From an uncultured Agathobaculum sp. (GTDB lineage Bacteria; Bacillota; Clostridia; Oscillospirales; Butyricicoccaceae), in contig CAKSVR010000021.1 of the NCBI GenBank assembly GCA_934504345.1, positions 1-35,494 of the forward strand: DNA of 35,494 nucleotides, given 5' to 3'. The notes below the pieces were generated by a model. It did no database searches, was not told the DNA's origin, and was given only the letters and a program-made list of their open reading frames with translations. Below, piece after piece: positions 1 through 6,149 of the stretch. The position numbers and the translations under genes were made by a program. Position 1 is the first letter of the stretch. Every line of letters begins with the position of its first letter.

Positions 1-18
1 GGACAGGTGGGTGGCACT

Positions 19-660
19 GTCGCCGCCCTCACGGGCGGCGTGGATTGAAATGCGTGTGTGTGCTTGGCGGTATCCGCATCGGTAATGTCGCCGCCCTCAC
101 AGGCGGCGTGGATTGAAATGAGAACGAGCGCGTGACGTAGCCGACGTGCTCCTCGCGTCGCCGCCCTCACAGGCGGCGTGGATTGAAATGCTGGATCGAT
201 GTCGTAGATGCGGATACTGTAACGTCGCCGCCCTCACAGGCGGCGTGGATTGAAATCCCACACGCAGCGCACCCTTGGCAGCAGCTTCTCCGTCGCCGCC
301 CTCACAGGCGGCGTGGATTGAAATACAAGATAATCGTCAGACGGATAAGCAAGATCAAAGTCGCCGCCCTCACGGGCGGCGTGGATTGAAATATGGATAT
401 GCAGTATTACTACGACATCTCCGAGGTCGCCGCCCTCACGGGCGGCGTGGATTGAAATGACAGTAACCTTGCCGGGCGTCCCGCCGCGTGCGTCGCCGCC
501 CTCACAGGCGGCGTGGATTGAAATGGTTGCTATGGCGGCCATCATCGGCAACGCGACTGGTCGCCGCCCTCACGGGCGGCGTGGATTGAAATCACTTGGT
601 AATGGCAGCAGCCGTAGGCGTGGAGGGGTCGCCGCCCTCATGGGCGGCGTGGATTAAAAT
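19..660 (+). CRISPR. CRISPR array, type I-C-like repeats (leader-distal end)
   Basis: Ten 33-nt repeats start at 19, 87, 157, 224, 292, 360, 426, 492, 560 and 628, separated by nine spacers of 33-37 nt. Bases 1-18 are probably the end of another spacer, so the array continues off the left edge. Each repeat begins GTCGCCGCCC, has a short palindrome (GCCGCC/GGCGGC) and ends GTGGATTGAAAT, the hallmark of type I-C repeats processed by Cas5d. Repeat position 15 is G in repeats 1, 6, 7 and 9 and A in repeats 2-5 and 8. The last repeat (628-660) is degenerate (C14T and G29A), which marks the old, leader-distal end, so the leader and cas genes should lie to the left. No cas gene is in the window, so the subtype rests on the repeat alone. 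Confidence 0.97.
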
Positions 661-709
661 TCTTTATCAGATGCATAAACGGTTATCAAACCGATCGCCG
701 CACGCGCAA

Positions 710-748
710 AAAAGCCCGAACGTTCCTCCTCGGAACGTCCGGGCTTTT
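710..748. terminator. Bidirectional intrinsic terminator
   Basis: A long stem (AAAAGCCCG at 710-718 paired with CGGGCTTTT at 740-748, plus inner AACGTTCC/GGAACGT arms) has a 4-5 nt loop. The A-tract on one side and T-tract on the other let it work in both directions. It ends the minus-strand symporter-hydrolase unit and also insulates the CRISPR array. Confidence 0.85.
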
Positions 749-749
749 C

Positions 750-1574
750 TCAATCCTCCGTCAAAAACGAAATCACCGTCTGCGCCATTTTCAGCCGATA
801 ATCCGCCAGAAAATGGTCGGTCTGCCATGTTTCGCTGCGGAACTGCGTGCCGCCGGCCTTTTCCACAGCCTGCCGCAGCGGCTCACAGTGCAGCGCCGGC
901 GGTGTATAAATATCCAGCGCACCGCCAATGCACAGCACCGGCTTTTTCGCCAAGCCGGCCGCCGCGCTCTCCAGCCGGAGCTCCTCGCTGTGCTCGACCG
1001 CCTCGTGCAGCAGCGCTGCGCCGCTCGTGCCGTTCAGCCAGTTTCCGCTGTCGTCCAGCACCTCGCAGACGATTTTATACGCCTGTGCATCCTCGCGCTC
1101 GATAACCGGCAGCCGCCCGATGTCGCACGGTGTCAGCAGCACGGCACGCTTGATCTCCGGCCGCGCCGCAGAAAGCTGCCCGCAGGCAAAGCCGCCCAGA
1201 CTGTGTCCGACCGCGTAAATCCGCTCCTTGTCAAAGCCGTATTTGCCGTCATGCAGGATAAAATCCAGTGCAGTATGTGCATCCTCGAGATTATGTGTCA
1301 GCGCATAATCTCCGTCACTTCCCCAACTGCCGCTGTAATGGAACAGCAGCACATGAAAGCCTGCGCAGCGGAGTTCCTGCGCCAGATCGATATTCTTCTC
1401 ACAGCCGGGAATGCCGTGCAGCAGCAGAACGGTCGGGTGCGGGCCCGCGCCGCCCGCCGTGTACAGCACGGACAGCAGCCGTCCGCGTTTGCCCGGAATC
1501 AGGATGCCATGTACATCCGGCCGGAATGGGCTGTCCCCGTAATGGGTTTCACTACATCGAAATTGCTCGTTCAT
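750..1574 (-). CDS. Alpha/beta hydrolase (serine hydrolase, 274 aa)
   Basis: This is a probable cytoplasmic serine hydrolase or esterase of the alpha/beta fold. The full catalytic set is visible: an HGIPG oxyanion-type motif at residues 53-57, a GHSLGG nucleophile elbow with Ser125, Asp221 in the strand ending IGGALD, and His254 in QTDHF. There is no signal peptide. The length is normal for single-domain hydrolases of the dienelactone hydrolase/BAAT-like type. The ATG at 1574 follows a GGAG about 10 nt upstream. It lies 19 nt after the symporter stop with no promoter between, so the two are probably co-transcribed and terminated at 710-748. The substrate cannot be read from the sequence; the pairing with a carboxylate symporter might mean it cleaves an ester or amide whose product or precursor is imported, but that is a guess. 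Confidence 0.85.
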   Translation of the reverse strand: MNEQFRCSETHYGDSPFRPDVHGILIPGKRGRLLSVLYTAGGAGPHPTVLLLHGIPGCEKNIDLAQELRCAGFHVLLFHYSGSWGSDGDYALTHNLEDAHTALDFILHDGKYGFDKERIYAVGHSLGGFACGQLSAARPEIKRAVLLTPCDIGRLPVIEREDAQAYKIVCEVLDDSGNWLNGTSGAALLHEAVEHSEELRLESAAAGLAKKPVLCIGGALDIYTPPALHCEPLRQAVEKAGGTQFRSETWQTDHFLADYRLKMAQTVISFLTED

Positions 1575-1593
1575 GGGTATTATTCTCCAAAAC

Positions 1594-2853
1594 TCAGTCG
1601 TTTTTCTCGTTGTTGAGGTGTTTTTTGTACCAGTCCTTGCCGTACAGCACGCACGTTACCAGCATGGAGGCCACGGTATCGCCGCAGGAATTGACCAGCG
1701 TGCAGCCCGCATCGAACAGCTGGGTCATCATCAGCAGCACGGGCAGCGCGATGGACGGGAAACCGAACGCCGAAATCACCATACTCTCCATCGCCGCGCC
1801 GCCGCCCGGCACCGAGGATACGGCCACCGAGCCCGCGACCGCGATGACGAGCGCGAATGCGTAGTCGCCTAGGCTGTTCAGCGGGTGCGAGAACAGCGCA
1901 CAGCACAGCGCGATCTCGTAAATGGTGGCGATGCACGCACCGTCCATATGACAGGTCGCGCCGACCGGGATGACGACCGAGCTGACCTCACGCGGCACGC
2001 CCAGCTTATCGCACGCATCCATTTGCAGCGGGATAGCCGCCGCCGAGGAGCGCGTGCCCAGTGCTGTCAGCGCCGGTGTCAGGATATTCCTGAAGAAATT
2101 CTTCACGCCCCACGGGCCTGCGGCCAGAAAGGCATACAGCGCCAGAAAGACGAAAAAGTACACGATCGTCGCCGGATAGTAGATGAGCAGGCCGCGTGCA
2201 TAGCTTTTGAGCAGCTCCGGGCCGTAGGTGCCGGTCAGGTTGGCAAAGTACGCCAGCAGGCCGATGGGCGCGAGCTTCATCAGCATGGAAACCATTTTAT
2301 AGAACACGAGCGACATATTGCTCAGCCACTCCGCAACAGGCTTGCCTTTTTCACCAAGCGAGGATACCGCAACGCCGAAAAACACGGTGAACACGATAAG
2401 GGCAAGGATATGTGCCCGCGAAATGACCAGCGGAAAGTCCTCGACCGTGAACGTGCTGACGATCTGATCGCCAATGCCCATGGCGGCCGTGGTTTCCGTT
2501 GCCGCCTCCGCCGTGCCCATCTGGATGGATGTATCTACGCCGAACACGCTGGTGACGAAGAACATATAGATGCCCGCGATGGCTGCCGTGACGATGAAAA
2601 AGCCGATAGTGAGCCCCAGCAGCTTGCCGACCCGACGGGTATCCGCGATGCCCGCGATCGAGCCCGCGATGGAGAAAAAGATCAGCGGCACGAGCAGCAC
2701 GAACAGCAGGTTGAGCCAGATCTGACCGATCGGATACAGGACGGCGGCCTTTTCTCCCAGTGTCAGGCCCAGAACCGCACCAACGATAACAAATGCGATG
2801 AGGATGAGTGGTTCTCGGTAGGCCGACTTCTTCTTTTCCGCTTGCTTGGACAT
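1594..2853 (-). CDS. Dicarboxylate/amino acid:cation symporter (DAACS family)
   Basis: A 419-residue multi-pass membrane protein of the glutamate/dicarboxylate symporter family (GltP/DctA/SstT relatives), which couples uptake of acidic amino acids, C4-dicarboxylates or Ser/Thr to Na+ or H+. Family signatures are present: the serine-rich re-entrant hairpin HP1 (GTRSSAAAIPLQ) and the TM7 motif, seen here as GATCHMDGA where the usual form is GAT-x-NMDG. His therefore replaces Asn next to the cation site, which could shift ion or substrate preference. The ATG at 2853 has GGAGG upstream, and a good promoter lies at 2914-2941. It is the first gene of a two-gene unit with the downstream hydrolase. 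The exact substrate is not predictable from sequence. Confidence 0.92.
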   Translation of the reverse strand: MSKQAEKKKSAYREPLILIAFVIVGAVLGLTLGEKAAVLYPIGQIWLNLLFVLLVPLIFFSIAGSIAGIADTRRVGKLLGLTIGFFIVTAAIAGIYMFFVTSVFGVDTSIQMGTAEAATETTAAMGIGDQIVSTFTVEDFPLVISRAHILALIVFTVFFGVAVSSLGEKGKPVAEWLSNMSLVFYKMVSMLMKLAPIGLLAYFANLTGTYGPELLKSYARGLLIYYPATIVYFFVFLALYAFLAAGPWGVKNFFRNILTPALTALGTRSSAAAIPLQMDACDKLGVPREVSSVVIPVGATCHMDGACIATIYEIALCCALFSHPLNSLGDYAFALVIAVAGSVAVSSVPGGGAAMESMVISAFGFPSIALPVLLMMTQLFDAGCTLVNSCGDTVASMLVTCVLYGKDWYKKHLNNEKND

Positions 2854-2913
2854 ATGGATTCCTCCGCTTCTTTTAATTCCCTTTATTCATATCGTGTTAG
2901 TATGTTTAACTGT

Positions 2914-2941
2914 ATTATAACACCTTGTATGAAAATTGCAA
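2914..2941 (-). promoter_or_regulatory. Sigma-A type promoter for the DAACS symporter
   Basis: On the minus strand, TTGCAA (2941-2936), a 16-nt spacer and TATAAT (2919-2914) lie about 60 nt upstream of the symporter start codon. Confidence 0.7.
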
Positions 2942-2984
2942 GAAAAACCTACTAAAACAGCAGGAATTTTCCGCAGAAAAAGAA

Positions 2985-3017
2985 AACCGCAGGGCATCCA
3001 ATGGATACCCTGCGGTT
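2985..3017 (-). terminator. Palindromic terminator, copy A of a 33-nt hairpin repeat
   Basis: AACCGCAGGG (2985-2994) pairs with CCCTGCGGTT (3008-3017), with a second inner stem ATCC/GGAT. Read on the minus strand it is followed by TTTTCTTTTT, so it can stop minus-strand read-through from the reductase gene before the symporter promoter. A copy with a single mismatch lies at 3276-3308. Confidence 0.75.
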
Positions 3018-3023
3018 CAAGCT

Positions 3024-3109
3024 GTCGCGAAACTACAGTTTCGCCGACAAGCAGGAACGGACCGTAGGCCGTTCCAAAGTCGTCCAAAAGTTCCTATACG
3101 GAAACTTTT
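3024..3109. repeat. Three consecutive small hairpins
   Basis: Three stems follow one another: CGAAACT/AGTTTCG (3028-3043, extended by GTCG/CGAC), GGAACGG/CCGTTCC (3054-3075) and AAAAGTTCC/GGAAACTTTT (3086-3109). No open reading frame is convincing here. The last hairpin is T-rich on its right side and resembles a terminator. Together with the flanking palindromes this forms a 330-bp highly structured spacer. Confidence 0.6.
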
Positions 3110-3124
3110 TCCCTCTTAAGGTAT

Positions 3125-3189
3125 AAAAAACGGCGCTATCCTTGCGCGGCTTCTCGGCCGCGCTGCGCGGATACACGCTCCCGTTTTTT
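3125..3189. terminator. Large bidirectional terminator-like hairpin
   Basis: An outer AAAAAACGG/CCGTTTTTT stem encloses a GC-rich inner stem (TATCC...GCGCGGC with GCCGCGC...GGATA). The A6 and T6 ends make it symmetrical for both strands. Confidence 0.65.
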
Positions 3190-3191
3190 AT

Positions 3192-3234
3192 GAATTTGCA
3201 AAGCAAATTCTATTTAACGCGCGCTGCCGCGCGA
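3192..3234 (+). repeat. 43-nt dispersed intergenic repeat, copy 1
   Basis: The element contains two small hairpins, GAATTTGC/GCAAATTC and a GCGCGC-rich one. An inverted copy at 5865-5907 matches at 36 of 43 positions. The two copies bracket the reductase/antiporter pair. The form resembles short palindromic (REP-like) intergenic repeats. Confidence 0.7.
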
Positions 3235-3275
3235 TATGATGAAATTGGTTCAATACCGACTTTTTCGACAAACTG

Positions 3276-3308
3276 AACCGCAGCGCATCCAATGGATACC
3301 CTGCGGTT
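3276..3308. terminator. Palindromic terminator, copy B of the 33-nt hairpin repeat
   Basis: This copy is identical to 2985-3017 except for one base (G to C in the left arm). It sits 11 nt downstream of the stop of the minus-strand reductase gene and probably forms part of its 3' end. The plus-strand side is followed by TTTTTGTG. Confidence 0.65.
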
Positions 3309-3319
3309 TTTGTGCGTTT

Positions 3320-4276
3320 TCACTTGTTTTCCAGCTCTTTTTTGACCGCTTCTGCGATTTTGCGGTACTCCGGCACTTCCACGCCGTACTGCTCGCCCAG
3401 CCGCACGACCTGATAGATCAGGCCGTCCACCTCGGACTGCCTGCCCGCCGCGATGTCGCGCTGCATGGATGTCGAAGCCGTCGGCGCGAGTGCATCCAGA
3501 ATACGCAGATTGCGCTCGACGAGCGCACCCGGCTTATCCTCCAGCGGGATGCCCATTTTATCCGCCAGCGCAGCGACTTCCCCGACCAGCCGGACAAAGC
3601 TGTCGCGCACCTCGCCCGGCTGCTGGAATACGCCCGCCTCGGCATGGTAATACTGCCCGCTCGCCGCATTCGGCGATACATACGCGAATTTGAGCAGCGT
3701 ATCGCGCTCGACATACGGCGAGTATACCGGCTCGATACCCGCGTTTTTCAGGTCCTGCTCGACCTGCTGCAATACCGGATGATCGGTCGTGTGGCTCGGC
3801 AGGCCGTACACAATGCGGCAGATCGAGCCGTGCATCCGAATCTCGCCCGGCGCCGTCCTGTTGGCCGAAATGTAGATGCAGCCGTCCGTAACGAGCAGCT
3901 CGGGCAGCGCCGCCTGCATCGTGCGGCCCGTGCCGTAGATGTTCAGCACCGGAATGACTACCGTGTTCTCATGCGCCGCCTTGCGGATGAACGGCAGCGT
4001 GCTTTCCAGCGAATAGCCCTTGACGCACACGAAAATAACGTCCGGGCCGGGTGCGCCCTGGGCCCGCTGCGCGAGATAGCCGTCCATGTCGATGGCCTTG
4101 ACCGGAATGCTCTCGCGGTCACTCTCGCCGGTGAGCAGCGTCAGGCCGTGCGCCTGCATGGCCGCAAGATGTTTTCCGCGTGCGATAAGTGTGGTATCCG
4201 CACCCGATCTGGTCAGAAATGCGCCCACCGGTCCGCCGACACCGCCCGCGCCGATTATCATATAGCGAAGCTCCAT
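3320..4276 (-). CDS. Ketopantoate reductase family protein (PanE/ApbA-like)
   Basis: A 318-residue NAD(P)H-dependent reductase of the 2-dehydropantoate 2-reductase family. The N-terminus carries the Rossmann motif GAGGVGGPVG, followed by a CVKGY segment. The C-terminal helical domain holds the conserved RDTLLKFAYVSPNAA region with the likely catalytic Lys, and the GRQSEVDGLIYQVVRLG stretch with the conserved Glu. The ATG at 4276 is chosen because GGAGG precedes it; an in-frame start 14 codons upstream lacks a ribosome site. No other pantothenate gene is nearby, and this family has many paralogues acting on other 2-keto acids, so true PanE activity is uncertain. It is transcribed divergently from the antiporter from a promoter at 4309-4337. 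Confidence 0.85.
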   Translation of the reverse strand: MELRYMIIGAGGVGGPVGAFLTRSGADTTLIARGKHLAAMQAHGLTLLTGESDRESIPVKAIDMDGYLAQRAQGAPGPDVIFVCVKGYSLESTLPFIRKAAHENTVVIPVLNIYGTGRTMQAALPELLVTDGCIYISANRTAPGEIRMHGSICRIVYGLPSHTTDHPVLQQVEQDLKNAGIEPVYSPYVERDTLLKFAYVSPNAASGQYYHAEAGVFQQPGEVRDSFVRLVGEVAALADKMGIPLEDKPGALVERNLRILDALAPTASTSMQRDIAAGRQSEVDGLIYQVVRLGEQYGVEVPEYRKIAEAVKKELENK

Positions 4277-4308
4277 CGCTCTGCCTCCATTCGATGTTTT
4301 CCGGGAAA

Positions 4309-4337
4309 AGTATAGCATATTTTTGTCCCTATGGCAA
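4309..4337 (-). promoter_or_regulatory. Promoter of the reductase gene
   Basis: On the minus strand, TTGCCA (4337-4332), a 17-nt spacer and TATACT (4314-4309). Its -35 box lies only 13 bp from the -35 box of the divergent antiporter promoter. Confidence 0.7.
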
Positions 4338-4350
4338 TTTCCCCTTTTCC

Positions 4351-4379
4351 TTGACCTGATGCGTATTTTCTGCTACAAT
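4351..4379 (+). promoter_or_regulatory. Promoter of the antiporter gene
   Basis: TTGACC (4351-4356), an exact 17-nt spacer and TACAAT (4374-4379) form a near-consensus sigma-A promoter. Transcription should start near 4386, leaving a leader of about 90 nt. Confidence 0.8.
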
Positions 4380-4400
4380 AGGACAAGACTTCAATACTTT

Positions 4401-4434
4401 ACCGTGTGCAAGTTTCCCCTGCATACGGTTTTTA
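4401..4434 (+). terminator. Intrinsic terminator in the antiporter leader (possible attenuator)
   Basis: ACCGTGTGCA (4401-4410) pairs with TGCATACGGT (4420-4429) as a 10-bp stem with one G-U pair and a 9-nt loop, followed directly by a T-run. It lies between the promoter and the start codon at 4475, so transcription must pass it to reach the gene. An A/T direct repeat (ATACTGTTT, twice) follows at about 4440-4460. Confidence 0.6.
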
Positions 4435-4474
4435 TTTCCATACTGTTTTTTATACTGTTTAGGAGAAATCATCC

Positions 4475-5815
4475 ATGACCATACTTTTGAGTATCCTCAC
4501 AAATCCGGTCACGGTGTCCGTGCTGGTGCTTTGCGCGCTGTGCCTGACCGGCCTGAATGTGCTGCTCTCCATGCTCATCGCCTGCATCATCGGCGGCGTA
4601 GCGGGCGGCATCCCGCTGCTGAGCGCACCCGAGGGCACGCAGACCGTCATGCAGCTGCTGACGAGCGGCTTTGCCAGCAACGCGACGACCTCGCTGGCGT
4701 ACATCCTGCTCGGCACGTTTGCGACCTGCATCGCCACCACCGGCCTTGCCGATATTTTGTCCAAAAAGCTGTCGCGGCTGCTGGGCGGGCACAAGCTGGC
4801 GCTCATCGGCGTGCTGACACTGGTCGCCTGCCTGTCGCAGAACCTCATCCCGGTGCATATCGCGTACATCCCCATTCTGGTGCCGCCGCTGCTCGGCGTG
4901 ATGAACCGGATGCGGCTCGATCGCCGCGCAGTCGCGTGTGCGCTGGCATTCGGCCATAAAGTGCCGTATATCACCATCCCGTTCGGCTTTGGCCTGATCT
5001 TTCAGCGCGTTATCGCGGATAACCTGAGCGAGAACGGGCTTTCCGTTACGGTAAAGGATGTTACCGCCGCCAACTGGAGCATCGGCGTGGCCATGCTCAT
5101 CGGCCTGTTCATCGCTGTGTTCGTGCTGTACCGCAAGCCGCGCGACTACCGCGACCTCGAGGCCGACACCTCCGCCGCCGAGGAGATTTCGGAAAAGCTG
5201 GAGTATCGCCACTATGTCATGCTGGCCGCCGCCGTTGTCGTGGCCGTCGTGCAGGTCATCAGTCAGGACCTTGCGCTGTCTGCGCTGTGCGGCCTTGTCA
5301 TCATCATCGTGTTCCGCGCCATCAAGTGGAGCGAAATCGACGCGCAGATCGAGGGCGGCATCCGTCTGATGGGCCAGATCGCCATTATCATGCTCGTTGC
5401 GGGCGGCTACGCTTCGGTCATCAAGGCCACCGGCGGCATCGATGCGCTCGTAAACGCGGGCATCGCCGCGATGGGCGGCAGCAAGCTGATCGCTGCGGTG
5501 CTCATCACGCTCATCGGCCTGCTCGTGACAATGGGCATCGGCACTTCGTTCGGCACCGTGCCCGTGCTCGCCGTGCTGTTCGTGCCGATGTGCAGCTCAC
5601 TGGGTTTCTCCACGCCCGCGACGATCCTGCTCATCTCGGCGGCCGCCGCGCTCGGTGATGCGGGCTCTCCGGCCTCGGATACCACGCTCGGCCCGACCTC
5701 CGGCCTCAACGCCGACGGTCAGCACGACCATATCCGCGATACCTGCATCCCGACGTTCATCGCATTCAATATCCCCATTATGATCTGCGCGGTGCTGATG
5801 TCGCAGATACTTTGA
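4475..5815 (+). CDS. Na+/H+ antiporter family protein (YuiF/NhaC-like)
   Basis: A 446-residue membrane transporter with about 11-12 hydrophobic segments and a charged cytoplasmic loop near residues 210-250. The C-terminal signature GDAGSPASDTTLGPTSGL, then DHIRDTCIPTF, is characteristic of the Na+/H+ antiporter family that includes B. subtilis YuiF. Members may exchange Na+ for H+ or move amino acids, so the substrate is open. The ATG at 4475 follows AGGAG with a 9-nt gap. It is monocistronic, with its own promoter and leader hairpin and a strong terminator at 5907-5941. The divergent arrangement with the reductase suggests shared control. Confidence 0.87.
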   Translation: MTILLSILTNPVTVSVLVLCALCLTGLNVLLSMLIACIIGGVAGGIPLLSAPEGTQTVMQLLTSGFASNATTSLAYILLGTFATCIATTGLADILSKKLSRLLGGHKLALIGVLTLVACLSQNLIPVHIAYIPILVPPLLGVMNRMRLDRRAVACALAFGHKVPYITIPFGFGLIFQRVIADNLSENGLSVTVKDVTAANWSIGVAMLIGLFIAVFVLYRKPRDYRDLEADTSAAEEISEKLEYRHYVMLAAAVVVAVVQVISQDLALSALCGLVIIIVFRAIKWSEIDAQIEGGIRLMGQIAIIMLVAGGYASVIKATGGIDALVNAGIAAMGGSKLIAAVLITLIGLLVTMGIGTSFGTVPVLAVLFVPMCSSLGFSTPATILLISAAAALGDAGSPASDTTLGPTSGLNADGQHDHIRDTCIPTFIAFNIPIMICAVLMSQIL

Positions 5816-5864
5816 GGATGCACGACCGTACTTTCCCACAAATAAATTTACAATCTTAGCCGAT

Positions 5865-5907
5865 TCGCGCGCCAGCGCGCATTCGATAGGATTTGCCGTG
5901 CAAATTC
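5865..5907 (-). repeat. 43-nt dispersed intergenic repeat, copy 2 (inverted)
   Basis: The reverse complement matches the element at 3192-3234 at 36 of 43 positions, including the GAATTTGC hairpin and the GCGCGCTG block. It directly abuts the antiporter terminator. Confidence 0.7.
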
Positions 5908-5941
5908 AGCCGGCGGACAATCTTGTCCGCCGGCTGTTTTT
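5907..5941 (+). terminator. Strong intrinsic terminator of the antiporter gene
   Basis: A 14-bp perfect inverted repeat (5907-5920 with 5923-5936, core GCCGGCGGACAA) is followed by TTTTT. Confidence 0.9.
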
Positions 5942-5950
5942 CTGCCTTTC

Positions 5951-5989
5951 TCGCAGCTGGACACCTGCTGTCCAGCTTGCCTGCTGCGA
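5951..5989. other. Nested hairpin in intergenic DNA
   Basis: The outer stem TCGCAG/CTGCGA encloses GCTGGACA/TGTCCAGC. There is no T-run, so it is not an obvious terminator. Otherwise nothing but the next promoter was seen between 5990 and 6149. Confidence 0.4.
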
Positions 5990-6065
5990 TAAGCATAAGA
6001 AAATCCCTGTTCTGCTCCGGCAGTCATCAAATCCCATAATGCTCCATTATTAAACTGCTGATTGA

Positions 6066-6094
6066 TTGCCAAGCCCGTCCATATCGCGTATAAT
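6066..6094 (+). promoter_or_regulatory. Promoter of the 613-residue unknown gene
   Basis: TTGCCA (6066-6071), a 17-nt spacer and a perfect TATAAT (6089-6094). An AGGAGG ribosome site follows, about 9 nt before the ATG at 6150. Confidence 0.75.
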
Positions 6095-6149
6095 AGGAGC
6101 ATAGAACAGCGAAACCAGCCGAATCTTTTCAACAGCAGGAGGGAACACC

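Noticed and set aside
1..660. Spacers that target genes within this window.
   Set aside because: No spacer was seen by eye to match another part of the window. A proper search of both strands would be needed to exclude short matches.
183..1105. Small open frames running through the CRISPR repeats.
   Set aside because: They are translations of the repeat and spacers, not genes.
4411..4474. A riboswitch aptamer in the antiporter leader.
   Set aside because: Only about 15 nt precede the terminator hairpin, and no known aptamer core fits around it.
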